Part shown: positions 57,344 through 64,000 of the stretch, one piece after another
Layout of the letters: each line of letters begins with the position of its first letter
How positions within the stretch are numbered: position 1 is the first letter of the stretch
Assembly (NCBI RefSeq): GCF_031583595.1
Contig: NZ_CP134145.1
Location: 620,001-684,000 of the forward strand
Reading direction: 5' to 3'
Length of the DNA: 64,000 bases
DNA from: Thalassotalea psychrophila
Lineage (GTDB): Bacteria > Pseudomonadota > Gammaproteobacteria > Enterobacterales > Alteromonadaceae
Position numbers and translations under genes: made by a program
Notes under the pieces: generated by a model
What the model saw: only the letters and a program-made list of their open reading frames with translations
What the model was told of the DNA's origin: nothing
Database searches by the model: none

Positions 57344-57934
57344 ATGAGCAATGCGCCCGTGAATAACGGCCGTCGACGTTTCCTGACAGCTGCTACTTCG
57401 GTAGTTGGTGCTGTAGGCGTTGTTGGTGCAGCTGTGCCATTCATCGCTTCCTGGAATCCAAGTGCCAAAGCTAAAGCTGCCGGCGCTCCAGTTGAAGTTA
57501 ATATAAGCAAAATTGCTATTGGTCAGATGATTCGTGCTGAATACCGTGGTAAACCTGTGTACGTCGTGCGTCGTAGTCAAGACATTATCGATAACTTAGG
57601 TGGCCATGAAGATCAGTTACGTGATCCAGCTTCTGCTGAAGAACAACAACCTGAATATGCTAAAAATCAATATCGCTCAATTAATCCAGAGTATTTGGTT
57701 GCTGAAGGCGTTTGTACTCACTTAGGTTGTGCTCCGACTTATCAAAAAGGTAATTTCTCAGAACAAGTTGAAGGCGTAGATTACGGTTTCTTCTGCCCAT
57801 GTCACGGTTCTAAATTTGATATGGCTGGTCGAGTATTTGCCGGCGTTCCTGCACCACTTAACTTAGTGGTACCTGAGCATTCATTCCCATCAGCAGGTAC
57901 CTTAATGATTGGTATCGGCAAAGGAGACGCGTAA
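57344..57934 (+). CDS. petA: Ubiquinol-cytochrome c reductase Rieske iron-sulfur subunit
   Basis: A 196-residue Rieske protein. The twin-arginine type N-terminus (GRRRFLTAATSVVG) and the following hydrophobic stretch anchor it in the membrane. The 2Fe-2S ligands lie in CTHLGC and CPCHGS. It moves electrons from quinol to cytochrome c1. ATG 57344 is chosen because TTGGAGAA lies just upstream; a longer frame from 57320 lacks a ribosome site. The stop overlaps petB (TAATG). Confidence 0.96.
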   Translation: MSNAPVNNGRRRFLTAATSVVGAVGVVGAAVPFIASWNPSAKAKAAGAPVEVNISKIAIGQMIRAEYRGKPVYVVRRSQDIIDNLGGHEDQLRDPASAEEQQPEYAKNQYRSINPEYLVAEGVCTHLGCAPTYQKGNFSEQVEGVDYGFFCPCHGSKFDMAGRVFAGVPAPLNLVVPEHSFPSAGTLMIGIGKGDA

Positions 57935-59199
57935 TGTTTGCAAATTTTATGGCTTGGATTGACGCACGTTTACCAGTAACAGATGCCTGGAATAAACATT
58001 TAGCTCAATACCCTGCACCGAAAAACTTTAACTTTTGGTACTTCTTTGGTTCATTAGCAATGTTAGTACTGGTTAACCAAATCGTAACAGGTATTTGGTT
58101 AACGATGAACTATGAACCATCAGGTGATGGTGCATTTGCATCAGTAGAGTACATCATGCGTGATGTAGATTACGGTTGGTTATTACGTTATATGCATTCA
58201 ACGGGTGCTTCAGCATTCTTTATTGTTGTTTACTTGCATATGTACCGTGGTCTTATGTATGGCTCTTACCAAAAACCTCGTGAATTACTGTGGATTTTCG
58301 GTATGTTAATCTACTTAGTCTTGATGGCCGAAGCCTTCATGGGGTATTTATTGCCTTGGGGTAACATGAGTTACTGGGGCGCACAGGTAATTATTTCACT
58401 GTTTGGTGCAATACCTGTTATTGGAGATGAATTAACAACTTGGATCCGTGGTGACTATGTTATCTCTGGCGCTACGTTAAATCGTTTCTTTGCATTACAT
58501 GTTGTAGCTTTACCATTGGTATTAGTTGTTCTTGTTTTCTTGCATATCTTAGCGTTACATGAAGTTGGCTCTAATAACCCTGATGGCACTAACATTAAGA
58601 AGAAGAAAGGTTCTGTTCCAGAAGAAGAGAAAAGCAAATTTGAATTCCACGAAGCGTACTCTGGTAAGTATGACATCGTAGATGCTATCCCATTCCACCC
58701 TTATTACTCAGTAAAAGATATTATGGGTGTTGTTGGTTTCTTATTTTTATTCTGTTGGGTTATGTTCTTTATGCCAGAAGGTGGTGGTTACTTCCTTGAG
58801 GCGCCAAACTTTACTCCAGCTAACGGCTTAAAAACACCTGAGCATATTGTGCCGGTATGGTATTTTGGTCCGTTCTACACCATTTTAAGAGTTATTCCTG
58901 ACAAACTTATTGGTATGTTAGGTATGTTTGCGGCAATTGGTATGTTATTCGCTTTACCGTGGTTTGATCGTGGTATTGTTAAATCTTTCCGATTCCGTAG
59001 CAAAATTCACTTTGCCAATTTAGTACAATTCACTATCTGTTTCATTGTGTTAGGTGTGTTAGGTACTATGCCTGCATCTGAACTTGCAAACTTAATTGGT
59101 CGAATTGCAACACTTGGCTATTTTGGTTTCTTCATTGCGCTTTGGTTCTACTCAAAAGACGAGAATACTAAACCAGTACCAGAAAGGGTGACTAAATAA
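57934..59199 (+). CDS. petB: Cytochrome b subunit of the bc1 complex
   Basis: A 421-residue cytochrome b with about eight membrane segments. Heme-ligand histidines are visible in RYMHSTGASAFF, VYLHMYRG and LHVVALP, and the quinol-site PEWY-like motif is seen as PVWYFGPFY. It lies between petA and petC with one-base overlaps on both sides, so the three subunits are made in step. Confidence 0.97.
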   Translation: MFANFMAWIDARLPVTDAWNKHLAQYPAPKNFNFWYFFGSLAMLVLVNQIVTGIWLTMNYEPSGDGAFASVEYIMRDVDYGWLLRYMHSTGASAFFIVVYLHMYRGLMYGSYQKPRELLWIFGMLIYLVLMAEAFMGYLLPWGNMSYWGAQVIISLFGAIPVIGDELTTWIRGDYVISGATLNRFFALHVVALPLVLVVLVFLHILALHEVGSNNPDGTNIKKKKGSVPEEEKSKFEFHEAYSGKYDIVDAIPFHPYYSVKDIMGVVGFLFLFCWVMFFMPEGGGYFLEAPNFTPANGLKTPEHIVPVWYFGPFYTILRVIPDKLIGMLGMFAAIGMLFALPWFDRGIVKSFRFRSKIHFANLVQFTICFIVLGVLGTMPASELANLIGRIATLGYFGFFIALWFYSKDENTKPVPERVTK

Positions 59200-59948
59200 T
59201 GAAAAAAATAATAATTGCTCTGTTTACTTTAATTCCGACATTAGCATTTGCTGCAGGTGGTGGAGCACCACTTGAACACGCAAATAATGATATTACGGAT
59301 AAAGCATCATTACGTAATGGTGCAGAAACGTTTATGAACAACTGTTTAGGTTGTCACGAGTTACAATATCAACGTTACAATCGTACGTTTGCCGACTTAG
59401 AGATCGATGAACAAGAAGGCATTGACACGTTAATGTTTACTGGTGAAAAAGTTGGTGATCATATTACTAACACTATGCCTAAAAAAGAAGCTGCTGCTTG
59501 GTTTGGTACTGCGCCGCCTGACTTAACGCTTGTTACTCGTTTTAGAAGTAGCGATTGGTTATATACCTACCTTCGTTCTTTTTATAGCGATAGTGAACGT
59601 CCATTTGGCGTAAACAACACAACATTTAAAGATGTTGGTATGCCACATGTGTTTCAACAGTTACAAGGTGTACAAGAGTTAACCGCTGATGCTAAAGCTA
59701 TGTTACAATTGCCTTTAGCGGAACAACGTCCTTTAGCTAATTCTGATTTAGTTCTTACTCAACCGGGTACTTTAACCCCGGCTGAATATGACGTTGTTGT
59801 TCGTGATTTAGTTAACTTTTTAGAATATACCGGTGAGCCAAGCAAAGTTGAGCGTCATCGTTTAGGTTATTGGGTACTTGGTTTCCTAGTAATTTTATTC
59901 ATCTTTAGTTACTTATTGAAGAAAGAATATTGGCGCGACGTGCACTAA
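59199..59948 (+). CDS. petC: Cytochrome c1
   Basis: A 249-residue protein with a signal peptide (ending LAFA), one c-type heme site CLGCH (residues 49-53) and a C-terminal membrane anchor (about residues 225-243). It passes electrons from the Rieske protein to soluble cytochromes. The presence of petABC indicates a bc1-type aerobic respiratory chain, which E. coli lacks. Confidence 0.97.
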   Translation: MKKIIIALFTLIPTLAFAAGGGAPLEHANNDITDKASLRNGAETFMNNCLGCHELQYQRYNRTFADLEIDEQEGIDTLMFTGEKVGDHITNTMPKKEAAAWFGTAPPDLTLVTRFRSSDWLYTYLRSFYSDSERPFGVNNTTFKDVGMPHVFQQLQGVQELTADAKAMLQLPLAEQRPLANSDLVLTQPGTLTPAEYDVVVRDLVNFLEYTGEPSKVERHRLGYWVLGFLVILFIFSYLLKKEYWRDVH

Positions 59949-59988
59949 TTGTTGTACATCAATATTAGTTCGTTAAAATAATTTTATT

Positions 59989-60034
59989 GGGGCTATACTA
60001 TTAACGTATTTTTACGTTAAAAGTAATCAGCCCC
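59989..60034 (+). terminator. Hairpin after petC, probable terminator
   Basis: An outer stem GGGGCT (59989-59994) / AGCCCC (60029-60034) encloses an inner hairpin TTAACGTA (60001-60008), loop TTTT, TACGTTAA (60013-60020). It is followed by only a short T run, so termination may be partial. It lies 40 bases after petC in the 224-base gap before sspA. Confidence 0.45.
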
Positions 60035-60172
60035 TTTGTCGTACTTATAGCTTATATCTGTTACATCTAGGGTGTTAACGGAAAAATAGATAATAAGTAC
60101 AACGTGTTATACAGTAGTAATAGCAATTAGCTTAATTGCTATTAAACTTTTTAAACATTCTTTGGAGGATAT

Positions 60173-60814
60173 ATGGCTGTAGCCGCTAATAAACGCTCTG
60201 TCATGACCCTGTTTTCACATGCCGATGATATGTACAGTCACCAGACTCGTATCGTACTTGCTGAAAAAGGTGTAGGTGTAGATATTCATTTAGTTGAAAT
60301 GGACAATTTGCCAGAAGATTTAATTGACTTAAATCCATATGGAACAGTACCAACGTTAATCGATCGTGAACTAGCTTTGTATGAAGCTAAGATCATTATG
60401 GAGTACTTAGATGAGCGTTTCCCACATCCACCACTAATGCCTGTTTACCCAGTTGCCCGTGGTCGTAGCCGTTTAATGATGCACCGCATTGAAAGCGACT
60501 GGTATAGCCTTGCAAAAACTATCCTTAATGGTAGTGCCGATGAAGCTGATAAAGCTCGTAATGATTTACGTGAAAGTTTATTAAGTATTGCTCCAGTATT
60601 AAACGAAGCACCTTACTTTATGAGCGAAGAATTTAGTTTAGTAGATTGTTACTTAGCACCATTGTTATGGCGTTTACCTGCATTTGGTATTGAATTGTCA
60701 GGACAAGGCAGCAAAGAGCTGAAAAATTACATGTTGCGTGTGTTTGATCGTGAATCATTCCAAGCGTCATTAACTGAGACAGAACGTGAATTACGTTTTG
60801 GTCGTCCAGCTTAA
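60173..60814 (+). CDS. sspA: Stringent starvation protein A (SspA)
   Basis: A 213-residue protein with the glutathione S-transferase fold (thioredoxin-like N-terminus with MTLFSHADDMYSHQTRIVL, helical C-terminus). SspA does not act as a transferase; it binds RNA polymerase and sigma-70 and helps in stationary-phase and acid-stress gene control. GGAGG precedes the start. Together with sspB it follows rplM-rpsI-petABC, a common order in gammaproteobacteria. Confidence 0.95.
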   Translation: MAVAANKRSVMTLFSHADDMYSHQTRIVLAEKGVGVDIHLVEMDNLPEDLIDLNPYGTVPTLIDRELALYEAKIIMEYLDERFPHPPLMPVYPVARGRSRLMMHRIESDWYSLAKTILNGSADEADKARNDLRESLLSIAPVLNEAPYFMSEEFSLVDCYLAPLLWRLPAFGIELSGQGSKELKNYMLRVFDRESFQASLTETERELRFGRPA

Positions 60815-60820
60815 GCTCGC

Positions 60821-61228
60821 ATGACAGTTGAAATGACTTCGAATAAGCCCTATTTAATTAGGGCTTTTTACGATTGGATCCTTGATAACGATCTCACTCC
60901 ATACATTGCAGTTGATGCCAATTATCCAAATGTAATGGTGCCTGAGCAATATATTGATGATGGCCAAATTGTACTTAATGTTGCCCCTGCTTCTGTAGGT
61001 GCCATTTCCATGACAGGTGACGTGATTGAGTTTAGTGCTCGTTTTGGCGGTAAAGTACAAAATTTATATGTACCTTTTGAGGCTGTAGGCGCCATATACG
61101 CAAGAGAAAATGGTGTTGGTTCGTCTTTTCATGTTGAATACCCTGAAGAGGGGGAGGAAGCCATTGAACAAGTTGAACCCGCTAAGCCTGAGAAGAAGGG
61201 TAAGCCTACTTTGTCGATCGTAAAGTAA
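60821..61228 (+). CDS. sspB: ClpXP adaptor SspB
   Basis: A 135-residue adaptor that brings ssrA-tagged peptides to ClpXP. The folded domain (about 10-110, with YLIRAFYDWILDNDLTPYI and RFGGKVQNLYVPFEAV) is followed by a charged linker and the C-terminal ClpX-binding tail GKPTLSIVK. It lies 6 bases after sspA. An ATG 12 bases further in is an alternative start. Confidence 0.96.
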   Translation: MTVEMTSNKPYLIRAFYDWILDNDLTPYIAVDANYPNVMVPEQYIDDGQIVLNVAPASVGAISMTGDVIEFSARFGGKVQNLYVPFEAVGAIYARENGVGSSFHVEYPEEGEEAIEQVEPAKPEKKGKPTLSIVK

Positions 61229-61258
61229 TAAGTTAAATAACTTTGACTAGAACACAAA

Positions 61259-61282
61259 AAAGCCGGTTGTATGACCGGCTTT
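61259..61282. terminator. Bidirectional terminator between sspB and dolP
   Basis: Stem AAAGCCGGT (61259-61267), loop TGTATG, ACCGGCTTT (61274-61282). On the minus strand it is followed by a run of T, so it ends dolP transcripts well; on the plus strand the T run is short. Confidence 0.85.
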
Positions 61283-61307
61283 GTTATATTCAATATAGTT
61301 AATTGCG

Positions 61308-61871
61308 CTACATTGTCTGAAACGCTTTATAAACGCGACTAACTCCATTCACATGGCGTACAATATCGACTGCAATATTACCTTCATTAGCTTTAACTAA
61401 ACCCATCAAGAATACTTCTGAATCTTCAGTTACGACTTTAATCGCTGTGCCATCAATTTTGTCAGAAGCAAGTAGCTCAGTTTTAACTTTTGTGGTTAAC
61501 CAAGAATCATTTGTACGAGTACCAAAGGTAGTCTTATTGGCGATCCTGATTTGATTATGAACTTTACGAATGCCTTGAATGCCTGAAATAATGCTGATCA
61601 CTTGGGTTCTTAATGCTTTATTCGGAGATTGCCCAACGACCAAAACTGTGCCATTCAAACTCACTACTTGGACACGGGTTTGTTCTTCTAACACTTCATT
61701 TTCTGCAATTAAACTATGCGCTTTAACTTCAATTGATTGATCATCAACTTGTGAGCCTAAAGTACGGCGATCATTAATAGACGCTGCACCTGCACCAATA
61801 CCTGCAACAAGAGCGATGGCACAACCTTGCAATAAGGTTAAGCTGATTATTACAATAGCGAGCTTTTTCAT
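61308..61871 (-). CDS. dolP: Outer-membrane lipoprotein DolP (YraP, two BON domains)
   Basis: A 187-residue lipoprotein with lipobox LLQGC near residue 16 and two BON domains (about 45-110 and 120-187). DolP is important for outer-membrane integrity and influences BAM and cell-wall amidase activation. The start at 61871 puts AGAAGAAG just upstream and begins directly with the lipoprotein signal; the open frame runs further upstream into diaA and is not used. Adjacent to diaA, as in E. coli. Confidence 0.94.
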   Translation of the reverse strand: MKKLAIVIISLTLLQGCAIALVAGIGAGAASINDRRTLGSQVDDQSIEVKAHSLIAENEVLEEQTRVQVVSLNGTVLVVGQSPNKALRTQVISIISGIQGIRKVHNQIRIANKTTFGTRTNDSWLTTKVKTELLASDKIDGTAIKVVTEDSEVFLMGLVKANEGNIAVDIVRHVNGVSRVYKAFQTM

Positions 61872-61896
61872 TGTTATTCTTCTTCTCTGTGAGTAA

Positions 61897-62856
<960 letters not shown>

Positions 62857-62873
<17 letters not shown>

Positions 62874-64000
62874 TTTGTATCCGTGAAGTGCGATACTTTC
62901 CCCAGGATAAAGTTCTACTAATAATACCATTTGCATCCATCTGTAGAGTTCCTGTTTCCCCTTTATGTCTTAACATCGGGACAAGTTGCATAGCCTTTAC
63001 TTTATCTACTAGTTGTAGAGCATCTATTCCCATCGCATAAATACGTTCAAGTTGACTACTTCTGTTTGGCCATATCTGTTTGGCATCAGCCGACATTAAC
63101 GGGTTGACTTGTTTCATCGGTAAAAGCCACGGGATTTCAGTGAAGGTTAAACCATTAAGATCTCTGCGAGTATTTCTGTCAATATCAACATTGTAACTTC
63201 TTGAGCTAGCATACATTGGAATAGCGTTAGCAAAAGGGCTTATATTCACATCAATATAAGGTTTTAACAACCGCGCTTGATCAGGTGTGGCGAACATATA
63301 AATCATATCAACATCACGTCGATTTCTAGCTTCGGCTTTTACGTTTTCTTTTATTCTGTTACGCAATAAATAAATGCGTTCGTCTGATAGGTTTACATCT
63401 AAACCCTGTTTAACAGCCTGTTGCATTTTATTACCTGTTGGATAGTAAATAATGCTGGCGTCACTGCTCGTTTGCTTCTGCCACTGCTCAGCAAAGCTGT
63501 TCGCCATTCTTTTACCTATGGCAGTATTTTGGCTTAAAATTAACGCTGATTTAAAACCTTGTTGGCTGAGTGAAAAAGCAGCTTGACTTGCTTCATCTTC
63601 AGGTAGCATAGACAAAGCAAATTGGTTTTTACTTAAAAATGCATGTTCAGGTAAATTTAACAATAAAGTAAACCAGGAGTGTGATTCTTCTAGAGGAAAA
63701 TTTTGCAAATCTTCATCAGTTACAACACTTTGTTCCGTTATAGATTCTTCAACCCCTTGGCTTATTATAAACTCGTCGTTTACTAGTTCTGTCTCAGTAA
63801 TATCTGTTTGTTGCTGGTTAGTCGCTAAGTAGCTGTCTACATGCTGCTTTAATAATGGCCCAATAACAAAGTCCGGTTTGATGCTATGCAATTGATCAAC
63901 AATATCAGTCATTTCATCGCTATTTGTATCGATAAATGTTAACTGTCTTTCTGGGTGTGTCTGATAAACGGCAATAATACCTGCTTGAATAGTTTTGCCT
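62857..64000 (-). CDS. lpoA: Penicillin-binding protein activator LpoA, C-terminal part
   Basis: The gene runs off the right edge; the reading frame is open to base 64000, so at least 380 residues of the C-terminal part are present and the N-terminal TPR region and lipobox are missing. The visible part has the LppC/LpoA periplasmic-binding-protein fold, with GIIAVYQTHPERQLTFIDT at the edge and DADANG-like content near the end. LpoA is an outer-membrane lipoprotein that activates the peptidoglycan synthase PBP1A. Its neighbours yraN-diaA-dolP match the E. coli order. Confidence 0.93.

Overview
The window is an AT-rich stretch of a gammaproteobacterial chromosome. The gene content and order (a full MSHA pilus locus, mreBCD-maf-rng-yhdP, the rpoN-lpt-kds block next to mla-murA, degS/degQ-zapG-zapE-rplM-rpsI-petABC-sspAB) point to a marine member of the Alteromonadales, most likely Colwelliaceae-like. 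That placement is an inference from gene order and family resemblance; no database was searched.

Region 1 (1-22027) is the MSHA type IV pilus locus. It opens inside a PilN-domain gene and continues mshJ-K-L-M-N-E-G-F (inner-membrane alignment complex, secretin, ATPases, platform protein), then mshB and the major pilin gene mshA. A strong terminator closes mshA. A PglL/TfpO-like oligosaccharyltransferase gene then lies on the opposite strand and separates mshA from the minor pilins mshC-D-O-P and a very large mshQ (1787 aa). A second, shorter MshQ-like gene with a different N-terminus follows.

Region 2 (22358-35232) holds cell-shape and envelope genes on the plus strand: mreB, mreC, mreD, maf, rng, yhdP, a nitrilase-family amidase, tldD and pmbA. 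darP (yjgA) is on the minus strand between tldD and pmbA.

Region 3 (35357-44713, minus strand) reads from right to left yrbG-kdsD-kdsC-lptC-lptA-lptB-rpoN-hpf-ptsN-rapZ-ptsO, then mgtE. It joins Kdo synthesis and LPS transport to sigma-54 and the nitrogen PTS. A Tsx/OmpK-type porin (45127-45897) sits between this block and the divergent mlaFEDCB-ibaG-murA operon (46290-51011).

Region 4 (51140-64000) carries degS, degQ and zapG (minus), zapE, rplM-rpsI, petABC (cytochrome bc1) and sspA-sspB (plus), then dolP, diaA, yraN and the C-terminal part of lpoA (minus). Most of the window is conserved core chromosome. The accessory or unusual parts are the MSHA adhesin end (modular repeats in MshQ, tandem MshQ paralogues, inserted oligosaccharyltransferase) and several structured intergenic repeats: a 22-bp perfect inverted repeat after tldD, a CTAGTTC array after murA, and a nested palindromic element plus a 21-bp inverted repeat upstream of rplM. 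I saw no rRNA or tRNA gene, CRISPR array, prophage or intact insertion sequence, and no clear candidate for a wholly new multi-gene system.
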